From Paenibacillus sp. BK033 (GTDB taxonomy: Bacteria > Bacillota > Bacilli > Paenibacillales > Paenibacillaceae): 64,000 bases of DNA. The notes under the pieces are model-generated. The model worked only from the letters and a program-made list of their open reading frames with translations. It was not told the DNA's origin and did no database searches. Positions 42,458 to 50,787 of the stretch are shown here, one piece after another. The translations under genes and the position numbers were made by a program. The first letter of the stretch is position 1. Every line of letters begins with the position of its first letter. Location: positions 1 to 64,000 of the forward strand of contig NZ_SLVP01000015.1 in assembly GCF_004345425.1 (NCBI RefSeq), written 5' to 3'.

Positions 42458-42865
42458 TTAATTCAAAATATACCAGCCGCACAACGCGGCTAATACAACC
42501 CAAACGGCTATGATAAGCGTGCCTGTAAGCCAATTCCTCGGTTTGCCTAATTTTCTTTGCTCCTCTGCCTTGGCACGGTATTCCTCAAGCACTTCTTTGG
42601 GAAACAGCCGCAGTGCGATATAGATGCCTAGCGGAACAAGAACGATATCATCCAGATATCCGAGAACGGGTATAAAATCCGGAATCAAATCAACAGGGCT
42701 AAAGGCATACGCAACAACGCAAATCGCAACTATCTTCGCAAATAACGGTACTCGGGGGTCCCGATAGGCTAAATACATGACCATGAGGTTTGCTTTCAGC
42801 TTCTTCGCCATCGCCTTCCATTTATAAAGCAGGGGCTGCTTTGTTTCATTCGTTTTAGCGTCCAT
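42458..42865 (-). CDS. DUF1232 (YkvA-type) membrane protein
   Basis: 135 residues from the ATG at 42865; an earlier start adds 17 atypical residues. The DUF1232 signature YAFSPVDLIPDFIPVLGYLDDIVLVPLGIYIALRL is present in the middle, flanked by a hydrophobic segment (VPLFAKIVAICVVAY), and one helix closes the protein (WLTGTLIIAVWVVLAALCGWY). The family has no established function; the conserved D-x-x-P-D loop is membrane-embedded. It is upstream and divergent of the P-type ATPase promoter. Confidence 0.88.
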   Translation of the reverse strand: MDAKTNETKQPLLYKWKAMAKKLKANLMVMYLAYRDPRVPLFAKIVAICVVAYAFSPVDLIPDFIPVLGYLDDIVLVPLGIYIALRLFPKEVLEEYRAKAEEQRKLGKPRNWLTGTLIIAVWVVLAALCGWYILN

Positions 42866-42983
42866 TGTCCAATCATCCTTTTTTGCATGTCCTCCTGATC
42901 GTGGATTTCTAACCAAAGGATCTGTTTATTCATTATAACCTTCAATTCCAGAAGCAGCTTTCCTTCTTTTGGGCAAAATAGGT

Positions 42984-43031
42984 TTGACAATTCCCGCCAC
43001 GCAACATAATATATGAGCAAGTATTCATATA
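42984..43031 (+). promoter_or_regulatory. P-type ATPase promoter with an ArsR/CzrA-type operator
   Basis: TTGACA (42984-42989) and TAATAT (43007-43012) are 17 bases apart. Overlapping the -10, ATATGA...TCATAT (43011-43030) forms the imperfect inverted repeat typical of CzrA/CadC-type zinc- and cadmium-responsive repressors. Confidence 0.75.
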
Positions 43032-43050
43032 AAGAAGGAAGGAAGTTCTT

Positions 43051-45204
43051 ATGAATGAATACCGCATTAAAGGACTGTCCTGCGCCGGCTGCGCGCAAAG
43101 AATCGAAAAGGAGATCAAGCAGCTTGATCACGGTGAAGACGCGACTCTCAGCTACAACTCAGGCAAGCTGAAGATTAGTCCGGAGATCTCAATGCCTGAG
43201 GTTAATCGCATTCTTAAATCTGATGGAGCCTATGTCTCCGAGCAGCTAAATAGGCAAGCGGATAGCCATGCGCACAGTCGCAATAGTCATAACCACAGTC
43301 ATGGCGATCATAATCATGAGCATGGCGATCATAATCATGAGCATGGCGATGGCAACCAAACGTTAAAGCTCCTTATTGCCTCCGGAATTCTTTATGCAGC
43401 GGCAATCTTGTTGGATGGTGTTCTGCCGAAATGGCCTGTTATTATCCTTTATTTCATTGCCGCCGTTATAAGCGGATATCCCACTTTTTTTCGCGGATTA
43501 AAAAACCTGATCAAGCTTACCTTTAATATTGATACGCTCATGACCATCGCATTAGTTGGCGCGGTTGCGATTGGCGAGTGGAGAGAGGCTACGCTAGTTG
43601 CGATCTTATTCGGCTTGAACGAACTCCTTGAAGGCTACGGCATGGAAAAAGCCCGGCAATCGATGGAAGCTTTGCTGCAAGTGGCCCCTAGGGAAGCCAT
43701 AAGGCTCGAGAATGGTCAAGAAAGCGTTGTCCCTATTGCCTCCTTGCAGGCTGGCGATCTGGTAAAGATTAAACCCGGCGCAAAAATTCCGTCCGATGGC
43801 ATAGTAGTAGAAGGGAAAAGCTCGGTTAACGAAGCTGCTATTACGGGCGAGTCGCTGCCGATCGAGAAGGAGACCGGCAAACCTGTTTTTGGCGGCAGTA
43901 TTAACAACGAAGGCTTGCTTATCGTAAAGATCGAAAAGGCCTATAACGATTCGTCCTTGGCGAAGATTCTTCATCTCGTTCAAGAAGCGCAGGAAACAAA
44001 AACCCCTACGGAATTGTTTATCAATAAATTTGCCAAATTCTATACGCCCCTTATTATGATCGTTGCGGCGCTGGTAACCGTGGTCCCTCCTCTTCTTTTT
44101 CATGGAAGCTGGATCGCATGGCTGTATCAGGGACTGTCGGTCTTAATCGTTGGCTGTCCCTGCGCGCTAATCTTATCCTCGCCGATCGCGATTGTTTCCG
44201 GCATTACGCGTACGGCAAAAAACGGTATTCTCGTTAAAGGCGGCGTTTTTCTGGAGCAGCTTGGCAAGATCGATACCCTTGCGTTTGACAAAACCGGTAC
44301 GTTAACGAAAGGCGAGCCGCATGTCGAGCAATTAGAGATTTTTGATGAGGACCGTTTCTTGACCGTAGCAGGTGCTATCGAAAAGTCCTCTTCTCACCCG
44401 CTGGCCAAGGCAATCATGAAGGAATTGGCCGATAGAAACATTACGGCTCCCGACCCTGACGAGATTGAAACGATGACCGGCCGCGGAGTAAAAGCAAAAG
44501 TGAATGGCGAGTCTTATTGGCTCGGGAATGAAAAAAGCATGGAGCATATCGCGATACCCGAGTCTGTTCAAAAACAAATCAATCTCTTTAAAGAAAATGG
44601 TTTAACGCTTGTTGCGGTGGCAGATGAACAACGAATACTCGGGATATTCGGAATTGCGGACGAGATCCGTCAGGAAAGCAAAACGGTTATTGCCGCCCTG
44701 CACAGACTCGGAATCAGGAAGACGGTTATGCTTACCGGAGATCATCGGAAAACAGCGGAAAAGGTTGCTTCGGCGGTTGGCGTCACAAGTTTCTACGGGG
44801 GATTGCTTCCGGAAGACAAAGTCCATCGCATCAAGGAGCTGTCCTCAAAGGGAGTCGTGGCCATGATCGGGGATGGGATCAACGATGCCCCTGCTCTAGC
44901 TTCCGCCCAGCTTGGCATTGCCATGGGGAAAGGCACGGACAGCGCCATCGAGACGGCAGATATTGTACTGATGCAGGATCACTTAGGCAAGCTGCCGGCT
45001 GCCGTTACGGTCGCCAAGCGCGTTAACTATATTATTCGCTTCAACATTATCGTTGCCCTCGGCTTGAAAATCATTGCGTTATTGCTCACCATCCCGGGCT
45101 GGTTGACCTTATGGATCGCCATCCTCTCGGATATGGGCGCCACCATATTTGTTACGCTTGTAAGCTTGACCATACTCATTGAAGGCAGGAAAGCAAAGCT
45201 CTAA
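43051..45204 (+). CDS. Zn/Cd/Pb-exporting P1B-type ATPase
   Basis: 717 residues. An N-terminal heavy-metal-associated domain has C11 and C14 in GLSCAGCA; a His-rich linker (residues 70-100) contains repeated GDHNHEH; then come the transmembrane helices with the CPC metal site (C369-P-C371), the phosphatase TGES motif, the phosphorylated D413 in DKTGT, SHPLAKA (the SHP signature of heavy-metal pumps) and GDGINDAP. The second membrane site has K in KRVNYIIRFNIIVALGLK with D in LSDMGATIFV, as in ZntA/CadA zinc and cadmium pumps rather than copper pumps. The gene has an operator-bearing promoter but no adjacent ArsR-type regulator. Confidence 0.94.
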   Translation: MNEYRIKGLSCAGCAQRIEKEIKQLDHGEDATLSYNSGKLKISPEISMPEVNRILKSDGAYVSEQLNRQADSHAHSRNSHNHSHGDHNHEHGDHNHEHGDGNQTLKLLIASGILYAAAILLDGVLPKWPVIILYFIAAVISGYPTFFRGLKNLIKLTFNIDTLMTIALVGAVAIGEWREATLVAILFGLNELLEGYGMEKARQSMEALLQVAPREAIRLENGQESVVPIASLQAGDLVKIKPGAKIPSDGIVVEGKSSVNEAAITGESLPIEKETGKPVFGGSINNEGLLIVKIEKAYNDSSLAKILHLVQEAQETKTPTELFINKFAKFYTPLIMIVAALVTVVPPLLFHGSWIAWLYQGLSVLIVGCPCALILSSPIAIVSGITRTAKNGILVKGGVFLEQLGKIDTLAFDKTGTLTKGEPHVEQLEIFDEDRFLTVAGAIEKSSSHPLAKAIMKELADRNITAPDPDEIETMTGRGVKAKVNGESYWLGNEKSMEHIAIPESVQKQINLFKENGLTLVAVADEQRILGIFGIADEIRQESKTVIAALHRLGIRKTVMLTGDHRKTAEKVASAVGVTSFYGGLLPEDKVHRIKELSSKGVVAMIGDGINDAPALASAQLGIAMGKGTDSAIETADIVLMQDHLGKLPAAVTVAKRVNYIIRFNIIVALGLKIIALLLTIPGWLTLWIAILSDMGATIFVTLVSLTILIEGRKAKL
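43300..43350 (+). repeat. Tandem 21-base repeat in the His-rich linker
   Basis: A 21-base unit beginning CATGGCGATC is present in two exact copies (43300-43320 and 43321-43341) plus a nine-base partial third. It encodes repeated HGDHNHE and should vary in copy number by slippage. Confidence 0.85.
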
Positions 45205-45219
45205 CCACGCATGCACAGC

Positions 45220-45258
45220 AAAAAGCCTCCAAGATACCATCTATCTTAGAGGCTTTTT
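45220..45258. terminator. Bidirectional terminator
   Basis: AAAAAGCCTC pairs with GAGGCTTTTT, with a further imperfect AAGAT/ATCTT extension, between the ATPase and the convergent DNA ligase, whose stop lies in the stem. Confidence 0.85.
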
Positions 45259-46112
45259 ATCTTTTCTCCGGTAAATTCCACATATTCGGGGGTCCGAAGC
45301 ATATGATTGGCGGTCCAGTCACGGAACCTTATCCTTACCTTAAGTACGGGTTTTACATATACAAAGTGTTTGTCCTGCCCGGTAACAAGCGATTGAGCCA
45401 GTTTGTAAAAGACTTTCCTGTCCTCCGTCGGAATCGTCTCTTCAATACAGCCGACCGTTTTTCCTTCATGCTCGACGAGCCAGCCGAATTGTTTGCGCCT
45501 GTAAGCGCTGATGGAAACCTCAAGGTATCGATAGTGAAGGACCTTGAGCCAATTCTCGGACTTTTTGCCCACGTACTTCGAGTTCTTCTTCTTTGCCACC
45601 ATGCCTTCCAGACCTTTGTCCTCCATTACTTTGAACAACGCTCTGCCCCGGTTCTCAATCGACATGGTTGCATGGTAATAAATGCTTGGTTGCAGGATCT
45701 TGGCCAAAATCTCTTTTCGTTTCACAAGAGGCAGATGAGCCAAGCTTTTTCCGTTCAGATACAAAATGTCAAAGACGTAATAATGCACGGGACGAGTTCG
45801 GGACGCTTCCTTTATTTTGGTTGCTTTGCCAATCCGGAATCTTTGTATAAGTTCATCGAAATCATTCGTTCCGTCTTCCCTGAGCCGTATAACCTCTCCG
45901 TCGAAAACGACATCCATACCGCTGTCCACCGGAACATTAAACAGCTCGGGGTACTGTCTTGTCACTTCATTGTTATTCCTGGTGTACATATTCACTTGGC
46001 CGTTAATAAAAGAAACCATTAGCCGATGACCGTTCAATTTGGGCTCGAATAAATACTCCTCCGAGTCGAAGGGCTCCTCGGCTTTCATAGGCAGCATAGG
46101 CGAGATGAACAT
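45246..46112 (-). CDS. ATP-dependent DNA ligase (LigD-type ligase domain, stand-alone)
   Basis: 288 residues from the ATG at 46112, which has GAGAGGGG seven bases upstream; the ATG two codons earlier is less likely. Motif I is FEPKLNGHRLM, with the adenylated Lys in the ExKxxG form; N replaces the usual D after it. Further nucleotidyltransferase motifs are VVFDGEV (III), LEGMVAKKKNSKY (IV) and ENWLKVL (V). The OB-fold follows to the end. Such ligases act with Ku in non-homologous end-joining, often in spores. There is no ku gene within the window, and no polymerase or nuclease domain fused. Its stop overlaps the terminator stem. Confidence 0.9.
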   Translation of the reverse strand: MFISPMLPMKAEEPFDSEEYLFEPKLNGHRLMVSFINGQVNMYTRNNNEVTRQYPELFNVPVDSGMDVVFDGEVIRLREDGTNDFDELIQRFRIGKATKIKEASRTRPVHYYVFDILYLNGKSLAHLPLVKRKEILAKILQPSIYYHATMSIENRGRALFKVMEDKGLEGMVAKKKNSKYVGKKSENWLKVLHYRYLEVSISAYRRKQFGWLVEHEGKTVGCIEETIPTEDRKVFYKLAQSLVTGQDKHFVYVKPVLKVRIRFRDWTANHMLRTPEYVEFTGEKIKSL

Positions 46113-46209
46113 AAACATTCCCCTCTCATCTCACCATTATATCATCGCCCTTTACTGCTAGCCGATGGTAAGTGATGCGCGAGATGGAGGGGAATGACTG
46201 TGTTGCTTG

Positions 46210-46434
46210 CTATCTTCTTGTATTGGAGAATTGTGCTCCGCTTAAAGTTTGTTCTGCCATCTGAACAAGACGTCTCGTAATGTTGCCGCCAATTGTACCC
46301 GCTTCGCGAGTCATCAGATTGCCGTTGTAACCTTCGGAGAGCGGAATGCCGTGCTCAGTAGCAATTTCGTATTTCATGCGGTTCAAAGCTTCTTTCGCTT
46401 GCGGTACAACTAAATTGTTGGATTGGTTAGCCAT
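46210..46434 (-). CDS. Alpha/beta-type small acid-soluble spore protein
   Basis: 74 residues from the ATG at 46434, which has GAAGGAG nine bases upstream. The family signature is present in both conserved stretches: ALNRMKYEIATEHGIP and GYNGNLMTREAGTIGGNITRRLVQMAEQ. The protein coats DNA in the forespore and protects it from UV, heat and hydrolysis; the E-I/A region before the middle is the GPR protease site (YEIA). Made under SigG, for which a candidate promoter is seen at 46464-46492. It is close to the DNA ligase, also a spore-related DNA repair function. Confidence 0.95.
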   Translation of the reverse strand: MANQSNNLVVPQAKEALNRMKYEIATEHGIPLSEGYNGNLMTREAGTIGGNITRRLVQMAEQTLSGAQFSNTRR

Positions 46435-46463
46435 AATAGTCAACTCCTTCTTGGATGTGAGGT

Positions 46464-46492
46464 TATTTTGTGGAATGGATGGAAATTTATGC
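46464..46492 (-). promoter_or_regulatory. Candidate SigG promoter of the spore protein gene
   Basis: On the minus strand GCATA (46488-46492) and CAAAATA (46464-46470) are 17 bases apart, matching the SigG -35 (GHATR) and roughly its -10 (CATnnTA). Confidence 0.5.
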
Positions 46493-46634
46493 GTTGTAAA
46501 ATAAAATATTTTTTTAAATAAACTAGCTGTTTGAGTTTACCGTTTTCGCAACATCTACTCGCCCATTTTATAGGGATAAGTGCCCCTTTTTCGTTCAAAG
46601 CATATTGTAGTGTATAATTAAAAGGAGGCGCACC

Positions 46635-47144
46635 ATGATAAGCAATCAACCTTATACGCCACAATCGGCTGTTAAGCCCGATTATTACCAACAGATGAAA
46701 TCAAGTCCGAATCAGGCCAACTGGGGACCACAAGTGATGCAATCAAGCCCGAATCAGGCCAATTGGAGTCCTCAAATGCAATCAAGTCCAAGCCAGTCCA
46801 ATTGGGGACCTCAAGCCATTCATGAACAGCCTGTTCTCCCTTCTCATCATTACGACGTTGATTCTAATCACATGCATCACTTTCCTTACATGTACGACGA
46901 CTTCCACTACATGCATTATTACCATCCCATGATGCATGACTATTATCCGATGATGCATGACTATCATCCGATGATGCATGAAATGTGGGATGACCACATG
47001 CACTACGATCATCATCACGATGGATGGGAGCTCGAAACATTAGATTATCATCATGCTTGGTTCCATCCTATAATGCATGTGCATCATCATCTGCATCACC
47101 CAGTCGGTGAGTTCCAGAAGAAGACAGCAGTTCACCAGCCTTAA
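46635..47144 (+). CDS. His/Met-rich repeat protein, possibly a spore coat component
   Basis: 169 residues with AAAGGAGG as ribosome site. The first 60 residues contain three copies of a 13-residue unit (SSPNQANWGPQ). The rest is extremely rich in His, Met and Tyr, with three copies of YHPMMHD at residues 96-116 and further MHYDHHH and HVHHHLHHP stretches. No membrane segment is present. Such composition suggests metal binding or a structural role in spore coats; CATATTGTA (46601-46609) upstream resembles the -10 of mother-cell SigE/SigK promoters. It lies between the spore protein and the TOMM cluster. It is possible that it is unrelated to both. Confidence 0.75.
   Translation: MISNQPYTPQSAVKPDYYQQMKSSPNQANWGPQVMQSSPNQANWSPQMQSSPSQSNWGPQAIHEQPVLPSHHYDVDSNHMHHFPYMYDDFHYMHYYHPMMHDYYPMMHDYHPMMHEMWDDHMHYDHHHDGWELETLDYHHAWFHPIMHVHHHLHHPVGEFQKKTAVHQP
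46695..46814 (+). repeat. Three imperfect 39-42-base tandem repeats
   Basis: Repeats encoding MKSSPNQANWGPQV, MQSSPNQANWSPQ and MQSSPSQSNWGPQ; the copies have diverged mainly at third positions. Confidence 0.85.
46920..46982 (+). repeat. Three 21-base tandem repeats encoding YHPMMHD
   Basis: Three nearly identical heptad codon units (YHPMMHD, YYPMMHD, YHPMMHE). Confidence 0.85.
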
Positions 47145-47157
47145 GGTTAAAAATTAT

Positions 47158-47198
47158 AAAAGGCAGATTGAATGGCAATGACATTCAATCTGCCTTTT
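47158..47198. terminator. Bidirectional terminator at the end of the TOMM cluster
   Basis: A long perfect stem (AAAAGGCAGATTGAATG with CATTCAATCTGCCTTTT) with a seven-base loop between the His-rich gene and the convergent SagB-type gene. Confidence 0.9.
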
Positions 47199-47205
47199 AT
47201 TTCAG

Positions 47206-48792
47206 TTATTGCGATAAACTACCCTCAAGCCGTGAACGACTCCGGCATGGGCCGACTGGAATTTGGATCAAACTCGTTTGGCCGAACGGAGTTAATCCAT
47301 AAAGTTCGTTCATGGAGCTAACGTCAAAGCCTAGCAGCGGACGTCCTTCCATTCCGGACGCGCAAGCAGCGAGCAGCAAGCGCTGAACCAACATTCCCGT
47401 TTCCATTTGTTGAATCCGATAACCGCGATAACCAAGCTCGGCGTGAAGATGTCCCCGATCACCCGCCACATGAAAACTCAGCGGCACCTGGAATAAGTTC
47501 AAGTTATCCAGCGACATCCCATTCTGAAGCCATGGCCGTTGATCACCAGCCCTAACCAGCTGCAACGTATGCGCTTTTTCATCATAAAGATAGGCACCGT
47601 CACGAATGCCCTCAACGCCATAAAAGCACCCGAACAGTTTTACTCGAGACATTGGACTCTGGATCGAACCATCCAAATCATTTCGATAGCGATAGGAAAT
47701 CATAACCTCTTGCAATAGTGCCGCTAAATCCGACTGACTCACTGCTTCCAATACAAATTCAATTTCTGGCGAGTAACGCTGCCTGCATACCTCTGCTAAA
47801 TCATACGTCAGTCTGTTTACTTGAGGCAAAACATGAACATCGGTTTGAGGGACTGTCTCTTGCTTTCTTCCAAGCCGTTTAAATGAAAAGGTGGTATCCA
47901 TCAGGGACGCTTCATTCAATTGGGTCAGCATTGGGTAATCCAGTACTTTTCTTGAACGCATAAAATGATCGTGCCTAATGATTGGAAGCTGACTGCATAA
48001 CTCTGCTGACGAAATCCGATTTTTATGGTCAATGTCATGGTGGAACCATTCCATGCTTGAATCTACCGCAAGCGGAATTACAGCATATACGCTTTCCTCT
48101 GCTTCAGGTAATCCAAGCAAATGGTTGATCGCACGGTCAAGAAACTGAAAGTACACTCCTGTCTCAAAGTCAAATCGCTTCGCCACCTCATGCAGCTGGC
48201 CCAATAACAAACCTGCGTCCAACCCCTGTAAACGATACGAGAAATTATTGTATTTAAAAAAGTTTTTCCAAAATACAGTCGATACGAAAGCAACCGCGAA
48301 GCAGCTTGTTACGTCGCAGCGATTGCCTAAGGCCTTGCCCACATAGGAATCAAAGTGACCTTCACGCAATAAAATCAAACGATGATGAGCCGCATCATAA
48401 TGATAAATGCCGCAAGGCAATTCCTCCAGCTTCAAATACATATACATTTCGCTCGGATAAAGACCTCCGCCCGAAGGAACAAATCGTCTGCAAAGCTGCA
48501 ATGAGCTTTCCCATTTCTCCCCCGTATATTGCTCAATAACCGATTGACTAAGCTGTGCCAGACCGAAGGTGTGCCAAAGAAAATACCCGATATCCCGGAG
48601 AGTTGGTTTCTCTTTCTCTTGCCCTTGCTTACCCGTCAGATCTAACGGAACATCGGAAGGGAGAGGAAATACAGGCAAATGACGGTACAACTTATACGGC
48701 AGAGGCGCGTTCTCCCAATCCACCTCCATGTCTTGCGGTTTCGTTTTGTCAGGCTCGTATTGCAAGTGGTACAAAAATTCCTTCAGACTCAT
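47206..48792 (-). CDS. SagB-type TOMM dehydrogenase with two nitroreductase domains
   Basis: 528 residues from the ATG at 48792 (GGAGGGGG ribosome site). The first half is the SagB/McbC nitroreductase fold (GKQGQEKEKPTLRDIGYFLWHTFGLAQ, RRFVPSGGGLYPSEMYMYL, LRLQ-type helix LDAGLLLGQLHEVAKRFD); the second half repeats this layout in reduced form (RSRLEGSLSQ end; LLLAACASGMEGRPLLGFD). It uses FMN to oxidise azolines to thiazoles and oxazoles. It is the last gene of the cluster, 57 bases after the cyclodehydratase. A double-domain form, like two fused subunits of the SagB homodimer, is known in the heterocycloanthracin type. Confidence 0.9.
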   Translation of the reverse strand: MSLKEFLYHLQYEPDKTKPQDMEVDWENAPLPYKLYRHLPVFPLPSDVPLDLTGKQGQEKEKPTLRDIGYFLWHTFGLAQLSQSVIEQYTGEKWESSLQLCRRFVPSGGGLYPSEMYMYLKLEELPCGIYHYDAAHHRLILLREGHFDSYVGKALGNRCDVTSCFAVAFVSTVFWKNFFKYNNFSYRLQGLDAGLLLGQLHEVAKRFDFETGVYFQFLDRAINHLLGLPEAEESVYAVIPLAVDSSMEWFHHDIDHKNRISSAELCSQLPIIRHDHFMRSRKVLDYPMLTQLNEASLMDTTFSFKRLGRKQETVPQTDVHVLPQVNRLTYDLAEVCRQRYSPEIEFVLEAVSQSDLAALLQEVMISYRYRNDLDGSIQSPMSRVKLFGCFYGVEGIRDGAYLYDEKAHTLQLVRAGDQRPWLQNGMSLDNLNLFQVPLSFHVAGDRGHLHAELGYRGYRIQQMETGMLVQRLLLAACASGMEGRPLLGFDVSSMNELYGLTPFGQTSLIQIPVGPCRSRSRLEGSLSQ

Positions 48793-48849
48793 TTCTCCCC
48801 CTCCTAAGTCCCGGCACAAGGAAAACGAACGCATATGAGAAGAAATTAC

Positions 48850-50787
48850 TTACGGAAACGGATGCGGATGACGATTAAGCTCTTCTTGCTTAAGCTGCCC
48901 CTTCACGTAACCTAACTCTGCCGGTATTCGCAGCACCCTCTCTAGGCCAGTCAAGCGGACAAGGTGTTGACCGAACGTCATGGGAAGCATGCCGGGAATG
49001 AGCACTTTCACACAATGAAGTCCGTTTCTCAGCGTCTCTGGAGTTGACTGATTCACAACAATGACCTCTAGATTAAGATTGCTGAAAGTCTTGATCAACA
49101 GGTTTAATTCATCCGTTAAATCCGCATGCCGTGCCTTTGGTTTAAAAGCTTCTTTAAACGAAAGGACCGGACGATCATTATCGAGCAAGAAACTCAGGCG
49201 TTCTTCTGCTTCCTTCAAGCCGTACAACATGGAGTGGTCTTCCATTTGCCGAACGAGATAAGGATCATGCAGCATTTGTTGATAGTGCTCGCGGTTGGTC
49301 TCTAACTTTTCGTTGAATGCGAGCAGCATACCCGCTATCTCGTGAATTGCGCCTTTTGCAGCCCTCATGGGATCAAGATGCGCCCCTGCGGCGCAAATCA
49401 TATTTATGCCTTGATTCGTTCTGTTTTTAGCAAGCGCCCACACGCTTGGAATGCCGTGCTCCATCGTCGAATCGAATAAATGCACATCGTAACCGACGAC
49501 ATCGCGTAGTCGCTCCACCATTAAATTCATTTCAAGATCACCCGAGGAATAGGGATCTAAAGGAACGAGCGGCAGCTGCGCGTACCATGTCATTAGGAAA
49601 GAATCCCGTTCTACAACCTCCAATATGCCGTAAAATATAGCTTCCTCCAAGCTTCCTCCTAGAGCGCAGCCATTTGAGGTCTCATATACAAAGCCGTGAC
49701 CGCAGCCGGAGCTGTAATAAGCGAGCAGCTCTGGCACGAGAATCGGCTTCTCCCGCAAGAACGAATATCCCCAAACCCAATCGATGTTCCTGCTTGGGTC
49801 AAATGGTTGAAACGGAAAATCGGACCGCTCATACTGCGCCTTATCATGCGTTCCTACCCGAGTTGGGTCCAGCGCAAACTCTGTTAAATGATTGTAACTG
49901 TCATGAACCACAGTCTTCTTTCCTCGCGGCGATATGCCGCAATAACGTTCCAATCCTTCCAATATCGCTGTCATTTCACTGACCGCAAAAGAATGCGTAC
50001 GCCCTGCGCAGCCTTCATCACCTGAGAACATCGGTAAAATGATGCTGGCGTCGGCAAATGGCGACATAAGGTCAATCATTTTTCCGTTCAGGAGGCCGCT
50101 TCGATTGTCCAGATAATCTTTGGATAGAACCGCCGTGAGCTCAACCATTGAACGGGTGCGGTAGCTGCTTTCACTGACTTTCGGGCTGGACTGCAGCTTT
50201 ATTCGCGAAGCTATGGCAGTATCATCCGGTATTTCCCCGCATACGGTGCACTGAGGATCCGGCAAAAAAAAATGGGCAGAGCTGTTGAACGTTTGCAAGT
50301 GTATGAGCTTAATATGATTTTCAAGATAGGCCGTATGACGAACAAGAAAATTTTGGGCTTCCGCTGCAATCAGATGAGCCATATGCAATAGTCCGTTGCG
50401 GGATGACCAAATATCAGGGAGAGCTTCCCCATGCATAAACTGTTGCAGCTCCCACATGTCCCTCCGATCATTTCCTGCCATTAAACGCCGCAAATCAGCG
50501 CATTGCGAGCAGCCTGCCTTCCCTTGAACGACAAGCGGACCAATAACGCCTTCACCAAATGCTACGAACCCGCGCAGCCAAGGAATACCCGATTTCTTAA
50601 ATACGTTCTCAGCGGTAAAATGAGAGTATGCATCGTTGCCATCACTAAGCACGAGCGCAAGCTCAGTCGTTTCCGGCAATTCGGAAGCCAGATCGTTCAC
50701 CACTACAAGCTGACAACTTGCAGATAAAATATCGTGTACATAGTCCGCAAGCTGACCTACGCCAACAATCGCCACAATAGCGCTCAT
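48850..50787 (-). CDS. Fused E1-like/YcaO TOMM cyclodehydratase
   Basis: 645 residues. The N-terminal 200 residues form the E1-like precursor-binding part (VAIVGVGQLADYV start) with a tetra-Cys zinc site, C93/C96 (CSQC) and C180/C183 (CTVC). From about 215 comes the YcaO domain, with the ATP-site signatures MTAILEGLERYCG and NGCALGGSLEEAIFYGILEVVERDSF. The protein ends in HPHPFP, a PxPxP motif as seen in azoline-forming YcaO proteins. It uses ATP to convert precursor Cys (and Ser/Thr) to azolines. The start overlaps the stop of the upstream gene by four bases (ATGA), with GAGGTGG as ribosome site, so they are co-translated. Confidence 0.93.
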   Translation of the reverse strand: MSAIVAIVGVGQLADYVHDILSASCQLVVVNDLASELPETTELALVLSDGNDAYSHFTAENVFKKSGIPWLRGFVAFGEGVIGPLVVQGKAGCSQCADLRRLMAGNDRRDMWELQQFMHGEALPDIWSSRNGLLHMAHLIAAEAQNFLVRHTAYLENHIKLIHLQTFNSSAHFFLPDPQCTVCGEIPDDTAIASRIKLQSSPKVSESSYRTRSMVELTAVLSKDYLDNRSGLLNGKMIDLMSPFADASIILPMFSGDEGCAGRTHSFAVSEMTAILEGLERYCGISPRGKKTVVHDSYNHLTEFALDPTRVGTHDKAQYERSDFPFQPFDPSRNIDWVWGYSFLREKPILVPELLAYYSSGCGHGFVYETSNGCALGGSLEEAIFYGILEVVERDSFLMTWYAQLPLVPLDPYSSGDLEMNLMVERLRDVVGYDVHLFDSTMEHGIPSVWALAKNRTNQGINMICAAGAHLDPMRAAKGAIHEIAGMLLAFNEKLETNREHYQQMLHDPYLVRQMEDHSMLYGLKEAEERLSFLLDNDRPVLSFKEAFKPKARHADLTDELNLLIKTFSNLNLEVIVVNQSTPETLRNGLHCVKVLIPGMLPMTFGQHLVRLTGLERVLRIPAELGYVKGQLKQEELNRHPHPFP

